Assembly (NCBI RefSeq): GCF_040675855.1
Contig: NZ_JBEGIK010000001.1
Location: forward strand, 2,604,001 to 2,668,000
Length of the DNA stretch: 64,000 bases
Origin: Microbacterium sp. LWH3-1.2
GTDB taxonomy: Bacteria; Actinomycetota; Actinomycetes; Actinomycetales; Microbacteriaceae
Direction: 5' to 3'
Shown piece after piece: positions 25,452 through 35,382 of the stretch (the stretch's first letter is position 1; each line of letters begins with the position of its first letter). The notes under the pieces are model-generated. The model ran no database searches. It saw nothing but the letters and a program-made list of their open reading frames with translations, and was not told where the DNA came from. The position numbers and the translations under genes were made by a program.

Positions 25452-27679
25452 ACGTCGTAGACGGCGTCGATGCGCCGCACGGCGTTGAGGACGCGGTCGA
25501 GGTGGACGATGTCGCCCATCTCGAAGACGAAGCGGCTGAGCGCCAGGCGGTCGTTCGACGTCGAGACCGTCGCCGAGAGGATGTTCACGTGGTGCTCGCT
25601 GAGCACACGCGTCACGTCGCTCAGCAACCCTGAGCGGTCGAGGGCCTCGACCTGGATCTGCACGAGGAAGACGCTCTTCGTCGTGGGCGCCCACTCGACC
25701 TCGATGAGCCGCTCGGGATCCTCCATCAGCGACTTGACGTTGGTGCAGTCGGCGCGGTGCACCGAGACGCCGCTGCCGCGGGTGACGAAGCCGACGATCT
25801 GGTCGCCGGGCACCGGGGTGCAGCATTTCGCGAGCTTGACGAGGATGTCGGGAGCGCCGCGCACGAGGATGCCGGAGTCGCCGTTGCGGGAGGCCCGGGC
25901 CCGGCCGACGACCGGCAGGTCGATGGGACCGGTCGTGGTGTCGCCTGCGGCGACGAGTGCGGTGACCTTCTCGATGACCGACTGGGTCGAGACATGCCCC
26001 TCGCCGACCGCGGCGTACAGCGCGGAGACATCCTCGTAGCGGAGCTGGTGGGCGACCTCGGTGAAGGAGTCCTGGCTCATCAGGCGCTGCAGCGGCAGGT
26101 TCTGCCGGCGCATCGCGCGGGCGATCGACTCCTTGCCCTGCTCGATCGCCTCTTCGCGGCGCTCCTTGGTGAACCAGCCGCGGATCTTGTTGCGGGCGCG
26201 GGTGCTGCGCACGAAGCCGAGCCAGTCCTGGCTCGGGCCGGCGTCGGGATTCTTCGAGGTGAACACCTCGACGACATCGCCGCTCTTGAGCTCGGACTCC
26301 AGCGGCACGAGCCGCCCGTTGACCTTCGCGCCCATCGTCCGGTGGCCGACCTCGGTGTGCACCGCGTATGCGAAGTCGACGGGGGTCGCCCCCGCGGGCA
26401 GCCCGATGACGCGGCCCTTCGGCGTGAAAACGTAGACCTCTTTGGCGCCGATCTCGAAGCGGAGCGAATCGAGGAACTCGCCGGGATCGGCCGTCTCGGC
26501 CTGCCAGTCGGAGATGTGGGCGAGCCACGCCATGTCGGTGTCGACGGACTTGGAGTCCGTCTTGCCGCCGTTCATCTGCTCTTTGTACTTCCAGTGGGCC
26601 GCAACGCCGTACTCGGCCTGCTGATGCATCTCGTGCGTGCGGATCTGGATCTCGACGGTGCGGCCGCCCGGGCCGATCACGGTCGTGTGCAGCGACTGGT
26701 AGAGGTTGAACTTCGGGGTCGCGATGTAGTCCTTGAAGCGTCCGGGCAGCGGCGTCCACCGTGCGTGGATCGCGCCGAGGACGGCGTAGCAGTCGCGCAC
26801 GCTGCCGACGAGCACGCGGATGCCGATCAGGTCGTAGATGTCGTCGAACTCGCGGCCGCGGACCACCATCTTCTGGTAAACGGAGTACAGCTGCTTGGGA
26901 CGCCCCATCACCCGGCCGCGGATGCGGAGCTCCCGGAGGTCGCTGTCGACCGCGTCGATGACGTTCTGGACGTACTGCTCGCGCTGTGGCGTGCGCTGCT
27001 TCACGAGGCTGTCGATCTCCGCGTACAGCTTCGGGTGCAGCACGGCGAACGACAGGTCCTCCAGTTCGGACTTGATCGCCTGAATGCCGAGACGATGTGC
27101 GAGCGGCGCATAGATCTCGAGCGTCTCGGTCGCCTTCTTGCGCGACTTCTCGGGGGGCACGAACCCCCACGTGCGGGCGTTGTGCAGACGGTCGGCGAGC
27201 TTTATGAGAAGCACGCGGATGTCACGCGACATCGCGACGATCATCTTGCGGACCGTCTCGGCCTGCGCGCTCTCGCCGTACTTGACCTTGTCGAGCTTGG
27301 TCACGCCGTCCACGAGCATGGCGACCTCGTCGCCGAACTCGCTGGTGAGCATCTCGAGCGAGTACTCGGTGTCCTCGACGGTGTCGTGAAGCAGCGCCGC
27401 CGCGATCGCTCGCGGTCCGAGACCGAGGTCCGCGAGGATCTGGGCCACCGCGAGCGGGTGCGTGATGTACGGCTCGCCGCTCTGACGGAGCTGCCCGGTG
27501 TGCGCGGTCTCGGCGACCGAATAGGCGCGCTCCACGATCGACAGATCGCCCTTGGGGTGGTGCGTACGCACCGTTCGCAGGAGCTGCTCGACGTCGTCGC
27601 GGCGGGCCGATCTCGAGAAGATCCGAGGGACCAGACGCCGCAGCGAGGAGGATTGGGCGGGGGGGACGGTCTCGGTCAC
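25430..27679 (-). CDS. relA: Bifunctional (p)ppGpp synthetase/hydrolase RelA/SpoT (Rel)
   Basis: 749 aa. All domains are present in order: HD hydrolase ([12 protein letters not shown] near 69, HDTVEDT near 96), synthetase ([13 protein letters not shown] near 270, [11 protein letters not shown] near 325, [11 protein letters not shown] near 355), TGS ([11 protein letters not shown] near 408), a conserved CCTPVPGD helical/zinc-finger segment near 640 and a C-terminal ACT domain. Intact motifs in both catalytic domains suit a bifunctional long Rel, the single main alarmone enzyme of actinobacteria. GTG start with a purine-rich GGAGGGGAGGG upstream. Confidence 0.96.
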   Translation of the reverse strand: MTETVPPAQSSSLRRLVPRIFSRSARRDDVEQLLRTVRTHHPKGDLSIVERAYSVAETAHTGQLRQSGEPYITHPLAVAQILADLGLGPRAIAAALLHDTVEDTEYSLEMLTSEFGDEVAMLVDGVTKLDKVKYGESAQAETVRKMIVAMSRDIRVLLIKLADRLHNARTWGFVPPEKSRKKATETLEIYAPLAHRLGIQAIKSELEDLSFAVLHPKLYAEIDSLVKQRTPQREQYVQNVIDAVDSDLRELRIRGRVMGRPKQLYSVYQKMVVRGREFDDIYDLIGIRVLVGSVRDCYAVLGAIHARWTPLPGRFKDYIATPKFNLYQSLHTTVIGPGGRTVEIQIRTHEMHQQAEYGVAAHWKYKEQMNGGKTDSKSVDTDMAWLAHISDWQAETADPGEFLDSLRFEIGAKEVYVFTPKGRVIGLPAGATPVDFAYAVHTEVGHRTMGAKVNGRLVPLESELKSGDVVEVFTSKNPDAGPSQDWLGFVRSTRARNKIRGWFTKERREEAIEQGKESIARAMRRQNLPLQRLMSQDSFTEVAHQLRYEDVSALYAAVGEGHVSTQSVIEKVTALVAAGDTTTGPIDLPVVGRARASRNGDSGILVRGAPDILVKLAKCCTPVPGDQIVGFVTRGSGVSVHRADCTNVKSLMEDPERLIEVEWAPTTKSVFLVQIQVEALDRSGLLSDVTRVLSEHHVNILSATVSTSNDRLALSRFVFEMGDIVHLDRVLNAVRRIDAVYDVYRVTSS

Positions 27680-27733
27680 TCGATACCCTCCCCTCCGCTG
27701 GACCTCACAATCCTACGCCCGCGCGCCGGACCC

Positions 27734-28726
27734 TCAGGCCGGGGTGCCCGCCAACTCGCGTGCCGCCACGACGCGCGCATCGCGCGTCTTGATGGCCGGC
27801 TCGTTCTCGCGCAGGAGCGAGTACAGCGGCGCCGCGACGAAGATCGTCGAGTACGCGGCGACGATCGTTCCCACGAAGATCGACAGCGACAGGTCGGTGA
27901 GCGTCTGCGCACCGGCCCAGATGATGCCGATGAACAGGATCGCGCCGGTGGGCAGGATCGCGACGACGGTCGTGTTGATCGAGCGCACGAGAGTCTGGTT
28001 CACCGCGAGGTTCACCGATTCGCCGAACGTGCGCCCGGACACCTCGCCGTCCTCGCTGGTGTTCTCCCTGATCTTGTCGAAGACGACCGTGGTGTCGTAC
28101 AGGGCGTACGAGAGGATCGTCAGGAAGCCGATGACGGCGGCGGGCGAGATCTCGAATCCGAACAGCGCGTAGACGCCGATCGTGATGATGAGCACATCCA
28201 CGAGGCCGATGATCGCCGAGAGCGACATCTTCCAGGTGCGGAAGTACAGGGCGAGGATGATCGCGGTCAGCGCGAGGAAGATCGCGAGACCCCACAGCGA
28301 CTGGCGTGTGACGTCCGCTCCCCAGCTGGGGCCGATGAACGCATAGCTGACTTCGCTCTCGGGCACGTTGTACGCCTCGGCGAGGGCGGCCGAGATCTCC
28401 CGGCTCTCGGCGTCCGTCACCTGGTCGGTCTGAACGCGCACCGCATCGTCGCCGATGGTGACGACCTTCGTCGTGGCATCCGGGACGACCGCGTGGACGG
28501 CGTCGGTGGCGAGCGACTGGTCGATGGGCGACGCCACGCCGCTCACGGTGAACTGGGAGCCGCCCGTGAACTCGATCGAGAACTGGATGGGGCGCAGCAG
28601 CGGCACCAGGGCCGAGCCCACGACGAGGATCGCGGCGATGAGGAACCACAGGCGGCGCCGGCCGACGAAGGGGAACGACGTCTTGCCCGTGTAGAGGTCG
28701 TTGCCGAACTGGCTCATGGAGCGCAT
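27734..28726 (-). CDS. secF: Protein-export membrane protein SecF
   Basis: 330 aa, six-helix RND-type accessory subunit of the SecYEG translocon. The first membrane helix is at about residues 27-45, followed by the periplasmic segment with IEFTGGSQF near 50. Five C-terminal helices contain the conserved VLIITIGVYALFG and YALYDTTVVFDKIREN segments; the latter (near 215) carries the Asp pair linked to proton use. The start at 28726 overlaps the secD stop by one base; a second ATG three codons on (28717) is equally possible. Confidence 0.94.
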   Translation of the reverse strand: MRSMSQFGNDLYTGKTSFPFVGRRRLWFLIAAILVVGSALVPLLRPIQFSIEFTGGSQFTVSGVASPIDQSLATDAVHAVVPDATTKVVTIGDDAVRVQTDQVTDAESREISAALAEAYNVPESEVSYAFIGPSWGADVTRQSLWGLAIFLALTAIILALYFRTWKMSLSAIIGLVDVLIITIGVYALFGFEISPAAVIGFLTILSYALYDTTVVFDKIRENTSEDGEVSGRTFGESVNLAVNQTLVRSINTTVVAILPTGAILFIGIIWAGAQTLTDLSLSIFVGTIVAAYSTIFVAAPLYSLLRENEPAIKTRDARVVAARELAGTPA

Positions 28727-30450
28727 CAGTCGTCTCCCTCCTTGACGGTCGTGCCGGGTTTCGCGCTCTCGGCGGCGGCCAGTTCGGCCTGCTTCCGCTC
28801 GGCGATGGTCTGGCGACGCGCGGCTTCCCCGCGGGACTTGACGTTGCGGCGGCCCGCCGCGCCCGTGGCGAGCACCGGCTCGCGGAACTGCGCGCGGCCG
28901 CGGTAGACGGCGCCGAGCGCGGTGGGGTCGAGCCCGGAAAGGGGATGCCCCGACCCGAAGAACCGCGTGCGTGCCAGGAGCTGCAGCACCGGGTGCGTGA
29001 ACAGGATGAAGATCAGGACGTCGATCGCGGTCGTGAGACCGAGCGTGAACGCGAAGCCCTTCACCGTCGAGTCCGCGAGGATGTACAGCACCACGGCGGC
29101 GAGGATGTTGATCGACTTCGAGATGTAGATCGTCCGCTTCGCGCGTCCCCAGCCGTCTTCGACGGCGGCGGTGATCGACTTGCCGTCGCGCAGTTCGTCT
29201 CGGATGCGCTCGAAGTAGACGATGAACGAGTCGGCGGTGAAGCCGATCGTCACGATCAGGCCGGCGACACCCGCGAGCGACAGGCGGAAGCCCATGCGCC
29301 AGGCGAGGATGCACAGTGTGAGGTAGGTCAGCACCGCCATCACCGCGAGCGACGCGATGATGATGAAGCCGAGCGCGCGATACACGATCAGGGAGTAGAT
29401 CGCGACCAGGATGAGGCCGATGAGGCCCGCGATGAGGCCGATCTGCAGCTGCTGCGAACCGAGGGTGGCGGAGATGGAGTTGGAGCTCTCGACCGTGAAG
29501 CTCAGCGGGAGCGCGCCGTACTTGAGCTGGTCGGCGAGCACCTTCGCGGTCTCCTGGGTGAAGCTGCCCGTGATGCTCGGCTTGCCGTCGAGGATCACGC
29601 CGTTCATCGACGGGGCCGACAGGACGTAGCCGTCCAGGACGAACGCGAACTGGTTGAGCGGTGGCTCGGCGCCGTAGAGACGCTGGCTGATCTCACCGAA
29701 GGTCGTCGTTCCGTCGGCGTCGAACGCCAGGTTGACCGCCCACAGCCCGTTGTTCTGCTGCAGGCCGAAGGTCGCGTCGTCGATCGACGAGCCGTCGAGC
29801 TCGACCGGGCCGAGGATGTACTTGACCGTGCCCTCCGCGTCACACGTGATGAGCGGCTGGTCGGCCGGCGCGTTCGCGGGATCGTTCGCCGGGTCGGCGC
29901 AGTCGTATGCCTGGAACTCGGCCTGGAGCGCCGGTGTGATCCACGCGGGGTCGCTGCCGTTCGTCGGCGAGGTGCTCGGGGTCGCCTGGAGCGTCGGGTC
30001 CGGCGTCGGGTACGGCGTCTCGTTGCCGTCGTCCCCGACGAAGGTGTTGGCGGGCGCTCCGGCGCTCAGCACTGCGCGCAGCTGCAGCTGCGCCGAGGCC
30101 TCGATGCGGTTGCGGGTCTCTTCGTCCGCCTGGCCGGGGATCTGCACGACGATCTGGTTGCCGCCCTGCGTGGTGACGTCGGCCTCGCCGACGCCCGAGG
30201 CGTCCACACGCTGGCGGATGATCGTCACGGCCTGCTGCATCTGCTCGGGCGACGGGTCTGCGCCGTCCTCGGTCTGCGCCTCCAGGACGATCTGCGTGCC
30301 GCCCTGGAGGTCCAGCGCGAGCGCGGGGGTCCACGAGCTCTGGCCGAACACGTACACGCCGAGCGCGTTGATGCCGAACAGGAGCGCCGTGATCGCGAGG
30401 AGTCCGGTCAGCGCGCGCCATGCATGCCGGACGGGAGTGGATGTCGCCAC
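28726..30450 (-). CDS. secD: Protein-export membrane protein SecD
   Basis: 574 aa. Works with SecF to drive late steps of secretion with proton motive force. It has one N-terminal helix (about 12-33), then the DLQGGTQIVLEA motif near 46, and a large extracellular P1 region interrupted by an Asp/Pro/Thr-rich insert of about 80 residues (150-230). Five helices follow, with GFTADSFIVYFERIRDEL near 405. A 45-residue basic tail follows the last helix. GTG start. Preceded by yajC in the standard yajC-secD-secF order. Confidence 0.95.
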   Translation of the reverse strand: MATSTPVRHAWRALTGLLAITALLFGINALGVYVFGQSSWTPALALDLQGGTQIVLEAQTEDGADPSPEQMQQAVTIIRQRVDASGVGEADVTTQGGNQIVVQIPGQADEETRNRIEASAQLQLRAVLSAGAPANTFVGDDGNETPYPTPDPTLQATPSTSPTNGSDPAWITPALQAEFQAYDCADPANDPANAPADQPLITCDAEGTVKYILGPVELDGSSIDDATFGLQQNNGLWAVNLAFDADGTTTFGEISQRLYGAEPPLNQFAFVLDGYVLSAPSMNGVILDGKPSITGSFTQETAKVLADQLKYGALPLSFTVESSNSISATLGSQQLQIGLIAGLIGLILVAIYSLIVYRALGFIIIASLAVMAVLTYLTLCILAWRMGFRLSLAGVAGLIVTIGFTADSFIVYFERIRDELRDGKSITAAVEDGWGRAKRTIYISKSINILAAVVLYILADSTVKGFAFTLGLTTAIDVLIFILFTHPVLQLLARTRFFGSGHPLSGLDPTALGAVYRGRAQFREPVLATGAAGRRNVKSRGEAARRQTIAERKQAELAAAESAKPGTTVKEGDD

Positions 30451-30492
30451 GTCTTTGCTTTCTTGAGAGCCCGAACGGGCGAACGGAGGGCG

Positions 30493-30954
30493 TCAGCCCT
30501 GCGACTTGGTGCCGGCCTCGGTGTCAGGGTCGGTCTTGTCCTTGCCCGCAGCGGTGCCCTGGTCGTCGCTGATCGAGGTGATGTCGCCGTTCGCGACGCC
30601 CTCGGCGTACTCGGCATGGCTCTCTTCGGCCGCGAGGTACTCGTCTTCGGTGACCGAGTGCTCTCCCGGGTTGACGACACGCAGGATGGCCTGGCTGTGG
30701 ACTTTGATCTCGACGCCAGGCGCCAGCTCGACGATGGCGGGCTGGTCGAGGTTGTCGGCGTCGTAGGAGACGATCGTGCCGTAGAGACCACCCTGAAGGA
30801 GAACCTCCGAGCCAGGCACCGTCTGACGCGCCTTCTGCTCCTGCTCCGCCTTCTGCTTCTGCATACGGCGGCGGGAGCTCCAGAACATGAAGACGAGGAG
30901 GACGACCAGCAGGATGATGAGGCCGTAATTGCTCAGGAAGGTAGCGAAGTCCAT
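30493..30954 (-). CDS. yajC: Preprotein translocase subunit YajC
   Basis: 153 aa. One membrane helix (residues 8-28, YGLIILLVVLLVFMFW) is followed by SSRRRMQKQKAEQ, the standard YajC juxtamembrane basic stretch, and the small beta domain with TVPGSEVLLQGGLYGTIVSYD. The C-terminal 50 residues are acidic. Start at the ATG at 30954, which places the helix at the N-terminus as in the family and follows an AGGCACCTCCCGC-complement purine-rich site. Confidence 0.92.
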   Translation of the reverse strand: MDFATFLSNYGLIILLVVLLVFMFWSSRRRMQKQKAEQEQKARQTVPGSEVLLQGGLYGTIVSYDADNLDQPAIVELAPGVEIKVHSQAILRVVNPGEHSVTEDEYLAAEESHAEYAEGVANGDITSISDDQGTAAGKDKTDPDTEAGTKSQG

Positions 30955-31038
30955 GGAGCGGGAGGTGCCTTTCGGGTGAGGCACGCGCCGAAGGGCGGCG
31001 CTGCCTTGCAGGAGGGGGTGGGTGTAAACCTCCAGCGA

Positions 31039-32064
31039 TTATAGGACATCGAATCCCAGCACCGAGTCGGCCACGGGCACCCCCAAGTGGGCGTAGGCCT
31101 CGGGCATCGCGATGCGCCCGCGCGGCGTACGCCCCATGAAGCCGATGCGGACGAGGTATGGCTCGACCACCGACTCGATCGTGTCGGGCTCCTCGCCGAC
31201 CGCCACGGCGAGCGTGCTGAGACCCACCGGTCCTCCGCGGAACCGCCTCACCAGCATGTCGAGCACGGCCCGGTCGAGCCGGTCGAGCCCGATCCGGTCG
31301 ACGTCGTAGAGGTCGAGGGCTGCGTCGACCGCCGCGATGTCCGCGCCGGTGCGGCCGTGGACGACGAGGTAGTCCCGCACGCGCCGCAGCAGGCGGTTCG
31401 CGATGCGGGGCGTGCCTCGTGAGCGGCGCGCGATCTCGGCGCGTGCCGCGGGGGGCAGCGAGACGCCGAGCATCACGGCGGACCGCTCGATGACCCGCTC
31501 GAGCTCTTCGGGCTCGTAATACTCGAGGTGGGCGGTGAAGCCGAAGCGGTCGCGCAGCGGGTTGGGCAGAAGGCCCGACCGCGTCGTCGCGCCGACGAGG
31601 GTGAACGGCGACAGGTCGAGCGGGATGCTCGTCGCGCCGGCGCCCTTGCCGACCATGATGTCGATGCGGAAGTCCTCCATCGCGAGATAGAGCATCTCCT
31701 CCGCGGAGCGCGCCATGCGGTGCACCTCGTCGATGAAGAGCACTTCGCCAGGCGTGAGGCTCGACAGCAGCGCGGCGAGATCGCCCGCGTGCTGGATCGC
31801 AGGGCCGCTGGACAGCCGAAGCGGGCGTCCGCTCTCGTAGGCGACGATCATCGCGAGCGTGGTCTTGCCGAGGCCCGGGGGCCCCGAGAGAAGGATGTGG
31901 TCGGCGGGGCGCTGCTGGATGCGCGCCGCATCGAGAAGCAGCTGCATCTGACCGCGCACCTTCTGCTGCCCGACGAATTCGGCGAGCGACGTGGGGCGCA
32001 ACGCGCCCTCGATCGCAAGCTCGGTCTCGTCGACGGGTTCTTCCGCTTCGCGCACGTCACCCAC
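31039..32064 (-). CDS. ruvB: Holliday junction branch migration DNA helicase RuvB
   Basis: 341 aa AAA+ motor of branch migration. Walker [13 protein letters not shown] is near residues 62-73, Walker [11 protein letters not shown] near 110, sensor-1 GATTRSGLL near 158, Arg finger region PLRDRFGFT near 169, and a C-terminal winged-helix with [10 protein letters not shown] near 310. ATG start overlaps ruvA by 8 nt. Forms the ruvA-ruvB operon under the LexA-type site upstream of ruvA. Confidence 0.97.
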   Translation of the reverse strand: MGDVREAEEPVDETELAIEGALRPTSLAEFVGQQKVRGQMQLLLDAARIQQRPADHILLSGPPGLGKTTLAMIVAYESGRPLRLSSGPAIQHAGDLAALLSSLTPGEVLFIDEVHRMARSAEEMLYLAMEDFRIDIMVGKGAGATSIPLDLSPFTLVGATTRSGLLPNPLRDRFGFTAHLEYYEPEELERVIERSAVMLGVSLPPAARAEIARRSRGTPRIANRLLRRVRDYLVVHGRTGADIAAVDAALDLYDVDRIGLDRLDRAVLDMLVRRFRGGPVGLSTLAVAVGEEPDTIESVVEPYLVRIGFMGRTPRGRIAMPEAYAHLGVPVADSVLGFDVL

Positions 32065-32683
32065 TCACGGTCTCCTTCCGGGCGGGGCCGAGGGTGGCGA
32101 GCGTGAGGCGCAGGAGCGCCGACACCGACGATCGGTCGGAGTCGGGCGCGTCGGCGGCGACGTTCTCGACGGCTTCGACCGCCACGCGCTCGGACCAGCC
32201 GAGGCCGACGAGGGCCTGCACGACCTGTGCCGGGATCGCTGCGGAGGTGGCGGCATCCGTTCCCGCCGGACCGGTCGGACGCGTCATCGCGATCTTGCCC
32301 GCGAGCTGCACCACGATGAGCTTCGCCGTCTTGGGGCCGATGCCGGATACTCGGCGGAAGGGGGCGTCGTCGTCGCCGGACACGGCATCGGCGATCTGCG
32401 GGACGGTGAGAGTCGCGAGCACGCCGAGTGCGGACTTGGGTCCGACGCCGGTGACGCCGAGCAGCTGGCCGAAGACGGCGAGCTCCTCGCGCGACTCGAA
32501 GCCGAACAGCGAGAACGCGTCCTCGCGGACGATGAGCGACGTGTGGAGGGTCACGGTGTCGCCCAGCTGAGTGGTGCGCGCGACCTGCGGCGTCACGGCG
32601 ACGTGGAGGCCGACCCCCCCGACCTCGACGACGATCGCATCCGTTTCGACGTGCACAGCCGTGCCGCGGACTGAGGAGATCAT
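32057..32683 (-). CDS. ruvA: Holliday junction branch migration complex subunit RuvA
   Basis: 208 aa. Tetrameric junction-binding subunit: N-terminal OB fold (residues 1-62), two helix-hairpin-helix motifs ([12 protein letters not shown] near 74-85, and [15 protein letters not shown] near 109-123), an acidic linker and the C-terminal RuvB-binding domain ([13 protein letters not shown] near 155). The ATG at 32683 has no ribosome-binding site, and TAGGCT lies 6 nt upstream, so the mRNA is probably leaderless. The -35 region is covered by an SOS-box-like palindrome. Confidence 0.96.
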   Translation of the reverse strand: MISSVRGTAVHVETDAIVVEVGGVGLHVAVTPQVARTTQLGDTVTLHTSLIVREDAFSLFGFESREELAVFGQLLGVTGVGPKSALGVLATLTVPQIADAVSGDDDAPFRRVSGIGPKTAKLIVVQLAGKIAMTRPTGPAGTDAATSAAIPAQVVQALVGLGWSERVAVEAVENVAADAPDSDRSSVSALLRLTLATLGPARKETVSG

Positions 32684-32689
32684 GCGTCG

Positions 32690-32720
32690 AGCCTACGGGG
32701 CGGTTCGGACGTTTGTTCGA
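32690..32720 (-). promoter_or_regulatory. ruvAB promoter with LexA-type SOS box
   Basis: The -10 TAGGCT occupies 32690-32695 and lies 6 nt from the ruvA ATG. Upstream, at 32705-32720, the plus strand reads TCGGACGTTTGTTCGA, one mismatch from the palindrome TCGAAC-N4-GTTCGA that LexA binds in actinobacteria and Bacillus. It overlaps the expected -35 hexamer, so LexA would block RNA polymerase. RuvC, transcribed towards this site, has its own promoter. Confidence 0.7.
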
Positions 32721-32745
32721 GCGACACGCACGGCGCCGCAGGCGA

Positions 32746-33318
32746 TCATCGTCGGGCGAGCCGCTCCGCGTCGACCCACGCGCGCTGCGCCGGGGTCAGC
32801 GGCCCGGAGGCCGCGGACTGCGCGGGAGCACCGCGCCAGGCGTGGCAGAGGGCCAGGGCAAGGGCGTCCGCGGCATCGGCGGGCTTCGGGAGCTCCTCCA
32901 GCCTCAGGACGCGCGCCACCATGGTCTGGACCTGGCGCTTGTCGGCGTTTCCGTACCCTGTGATCGCGGCCTTCACCTCGGACGGGGTGTGCGTGGCGGC
33001 GGTGATGCCCCTCTCGCCCGCCACGAGCAGCGCGATGCCGCTGGCCTGCGCGGTGCCCATCACCGTCGCGCGGTTGTGCTGCGCGAAGACCCGTTCCACG
33101 GCGACGACGTCGGGATCATGCGCGTCGAGCACGGCGCGCAGGCCCCGCGCGATCAGTGCGAGCCGCTCCTCGATCGGTGTTCCGGGATCGGTCCGCACGA
33201 CTCCCACGTGCACGAGGGCGGCCGAGCGGTCGGGCGCGACGTCGACGACGCCGACACCGCAGCGCGTCAGGCCCGGATCGATTCCGAGCACGCGCAGTCG
33301 ACCGCGGGAGGATGCCAC
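32746..33318 (-). CDS. ruvC: Crossover junction endodeoxyribonuclease RuvC
   Basis: 190 aa Holliday junction resolvase of RNase H fold. Catalytic Asp is in [13 protein letters not shown] (residues 11-23), Glu in [10 protein letters not shown] near 72, and the C-terminal acidic pair lies in [15 protein letters not shown] near 150-164. GTG start without a ribosome-binding site; TAGCGT lies 6 nt upstream, suggesting a leaderless mRNA. Separated from ruvA by 62 bp that contain the ruvAB promoter, so resolvase and branch migration genes are transcribed separately here. Confidence 0.95.
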   Translation of the reverse strand: MASSRGRLRVLGIDPGLTRCGVGVVDVAPDRSAALVHVGVVRTDPGTPIEERLALIARGLRAVLDAHDPDVVAVERVFAQHNRATVMGTAQASGIALLVAGERGITAATHTPSEVKAAITGYGNADKRQVQTMVARVLRLEELPKPADAADALALALCHAWRGAPAQSAASGPLTPAQRAWVDAERLARR

Positions 33319-33324
33319 TCCCCC

Positions 33325-33330
33325 ACGCTA
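33325..33330 (-). promoter_or_regulatory. -10 element of a probable leaderless ruvC transcript
   Basis: TAGCGT on the minus strand, 6 nt before the ruvC GTG start. Confidence 0.5.
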
Positions 33331-33340
33331 AGCGAGGAAG

Positions 33341-33380
33341 ACGGATGCTGCGGCCAGGCGCGCCTGGGTGCAGCATCCGT
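33341..33380 (-). terminator. Hairpin downstream of yebC
   Basis: An 11-bp stem (ACGGATGCTGC with GCAGCATCCGT) and an inner CCAGGCG/CGCCTGG stem form one long hairpin 8 nt past the yebC stop, just upstream of the ruvC promoter. Confidence 0.7.
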
Positions 33381-33388
33381 TCCTGTCA

Positions 33389-34150
33389 TCAGTCCTCGTC
33401 GTTCTCGAGCTCAGCCTGAACCTCGACGGTGAGGTCGAAGTTGCTGTAGACGTTCTGGACGTCGTCGCTGTCCTCGAGGGCGTCGATGAGGCGGAAGACC
33501 TTGCGGGCGGTGTCGGCGTCGACCTCGACCTTGAGGTTGGGGACGAACTCGACGTCGGCCGACTCGTACTCGATGCCGGCGTCCTGCAGAGCGGAGCGCA
33601 CGGTCACGAGATCGGTGGCCTCGGTGATGACCTCGAAGCCCTGCGCGTGCGGCTCGACCTCTTCGGCGCCGGCCTCGAGCACGGCGAGCATCACGTCGTC
33701 CTCGCTGGTGCCCTCGCCACCGACGACGATGACGCCCTTGCGGGTGAAGTTGTACGCGACGCTGCCCGGATCGGCGAGCGTGCCGCCGTTGCGGGTGAGC
33801 GCGGTGCGCACCTCGGCCGCGGCGCGGTTCTTGTTGTCGGTCAGACACTCGATCATGAGGGCCACGCCGTTGGGGCCGTACCCCTCGTACATGATCGAGG
33901 CGTACTCGACCGACTCGCCGCCGATGCCGGCGCCGCGCTTGATCGCGCGATCGATGTTGTCCTTCGGGACCGACGTCTTCTTCGCCTTGAGCACGGCGTC
34001 GAACAGGGTCGGGTTGCCCTGCAGGTCGGGTCCGCCGAGCTTGGCGGCCACTTCGATGTTCTTGATGAGCTTGGCCCATGACTTCGCACGGCGCGCGTCG
34101 ATGACGGCCTTCTTGTGCTTGGTCGTCGCCCACTTGGAATGCCCGGACAT
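33389..34150 (-). CDS. YebC/PmpR family transcription or translation factor
   Basis: 253 aa. The N-terminal signature [20 protein letters not shown] is at residues 2-21, [20 protein letters not shown] near 38-57, and [19 protein letters not shown] near 90-108. YebC proteins were named as transcription regulators of recombination or quorum genes, and more recent work links them to translation of proline-rich proteins. AGGAGGACC precedes the ATG. The position beside ruvC-ruvA-ruvB is conserved from E. coli to actinobacteria. Confidence 0.93.
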   Translation of the reverse strand: MSGHSKWATTKHKKAVIDARRAKSWAKLIKNIEVAAKLGGPDLQGNPTLFDAVLKAKKTSVPKDNIDRAIKRGAGIGGESVEYASIMYEGYGPNGVALMIECLTDNKNRAAAEVRTALTRNGGTLADPGSVAYNFTRKGVIVVGGEGTSEDDVMLAVLEAGAEEVEPHAQGFEVITEATDLVTVRSALQDAGIEYESADVEFVPNLKVEVDADTARKVFRLIDALEDSDDVQNVYSNFDLTVEVQAELENDED

Positions 34151-34223
34151 GGTCCTCCTGAATTCACGCTCGTCGGGTGCGGGCGTGTGAACGCCTCGCC
34201 CGACGGACTAGTTTATCCCCGCG

Positions 34224-34745
34224 CTACAGCGCGAACTCGAAGCCGAACCGCGACGACAGCAGCGCCACGAGGTCGCGTGGAACCTTCGTGAGGTACGCGG
34301 GGGCCGGTGCGAGCGTCTCGGCCGACCCGATGAAGGGGAAGTAGACGGGTCCCGCGGTGAGCTCCTCCACCCGGTCGCGCACCGTGACGATCTCGCTGCC
34401 GACGCGGCGCAGGCTCGGCAGAGTGATCGGCGAGGCGAGACGCAGGGTGTCGCTGATCGGCATGCGCCAGTGCGGCAGGTCGTCGCCACGGCGCTCGCGG
34501 GTCTCCTCGCCCAGCGGGCCGAGCACGCGGCCCCACGCGGCTATGCCGGGCACGGGCAAGGTGCGGTCCCAGACGAACAGCGTGTCGCCGGGCTCGGTGA
34601 ACCCGACGAGCTCGTGGGACCATTCGAACCGGCGTTCGTCCTGGGCCTTGGGTGCCGAGAGGGCGTCGCCGACGACACCGCGCGACGGGGCGATCATCCA
34701 GTAGCGCTCCTCGGGGTGCTCGCGCCACCAGTCGTTGATCGTCAT
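34224..34745 (-). CDS. EVE/PUA-like domain protein, tentative
   Basis: 173 aa soluble protein with many aromatic residues. It starts NDWWREHPEERYWMIAP and contains EPGDTLFVWDRTLPVPGIAAWGRVLG near residues 50-75; the combination of a starting YW strand and a GD.LFVWxR...GI.AWG.V segment resembles EVE/PUA-like folds that bind modified bases or RNA. That match is from pattern memory and is uncertain. ATG start without a Shine-Dalgarno; TAGATT lies 7 nt upstream at 34753-34758, so a leaderless transcript is likely. Not obviously linked to its neighbours. Confidence 0.6.
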   Translation of the reverse strand: MTINDWWREHPEERYWMIAPSRGVVGDALSAPKAQDERRFEWSHELVGFTEPGDTLFVWDRTLPVPGIAAWGRVLGPLGEETRERRGDDLPHWRMPISDTLRLASPITLPSLRRVGSEIVTVRDRVEELTAGPVYFPFIGSAETLAPAPAYLTKVPRDLVALLSSRFGFEFAL

Positions 34746-34752
34746 GATTCAG

Positions 34753-34758
34753 AATCTA
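34753..34758 (-). promoter_or_regulatory. -10 element of a probable leaderless transcript (EVE-like gene)
   Basis: TAGATT on the minus strand, 7 nt before the ATG at 34745. Confidence 0.5.
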
Positions 34759-34782
34759 CCCCGACGTATCGTGCCTGCCCCG

Positions 34783-35382
34783 TTACCGGCCCCGCTCGCG
34801 GACCAGGTCGAGGAACAGCGCGTGGAAGCGGTGCTCGCCCGTCACCTCGGGATGGAAAGAGGTACCGAGGAGCGAGCCCTGCCGGACGGCGACCACGCGC
34901 CCGTCGTCGAGGCTCGCGAGACGTTCGACGCCGTCGCCCGCCTCCTCGACGAGAGGTGCGCGGATGAACACCGCGTGCACGGGCGGCTCGCCGAGCGCCG
35001 GGATGTCGAGGTCGACCTCGAACGAGTCCACCTGGCTTCCGAACGCGTTGCGGCGCACCGTGACATCGAGCCCGCCGAAGGTCTGCTGACCCTCGATGCC
35101 GTCGGTGATGCGGTCGGCGAGGAGGATGAGCCCGGCGCACGTCCCGTACATCGGCATGCCCGCGGCGATCGCCTCGCGGACGGGCTCGCGCATGCCGAAG
35201 GCACGAGAGAGCTTGTCGATGACGCTGGACTCGCCACCGGGAAGCACGAGTCCGTCCACGCCTTCCAACTCCTCGGGACGGCGGACTTTGATCGCCTCGG
35301 CGCCGAGGTCCGTGAGCACGCGCACGTGCTCACGGACATCTCCCTGCAGTGCCAGGACGCCGACGCGCGGCGGTGGCGTCAC
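34783..35382 (-). CDS. pdxT: Pyridoxal 5'-phosphate synthase glutaminase subunit PdxT
   Basis: 199 aa class I glutaminase that feeds ammonia to PdxS. The signature [12 protein letters not shown] is at residues 8-19, the oxyanion loop LPGGESSVI near 47-55, the nucleophile in [11 protein letters not shown] near 79-89 and the C-terminal SFHPEVTGE with catalytic His and Glu near 176. ATG overlaps the pdxS stop by 4 nt, giving a tightly coupled two-subunit enzyme. Confidence 0.96.
   Translation of the reverse strand: MTPPPRVGVLALQGDVREHVRVLTDLGAEAIKVRRPEELEGVDGLVLPGGESSVIDKLSRAFGMREPVREAIAAGMPMYGTCAGLILLADRITDGIEGQQTFGGLDVTVRRNAFGSQVDSFEVDLDIPALGEPPVHAVFIRAPLVEEAGDGVERLASLDDGRVVAVRQGSLLGTSFHPEVTGEHRFHALFLDLVRERGR

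Noticed and set aside
25757..28906. A very long open frame (over 1,000 codons) on the plus strand opposite relA-secF-secD
   Set aside because: It is antisense to three recognisable genes; high G+C leaves few stop codons, and its protein is Arg/Ala/His/Asp-rich with no family features.
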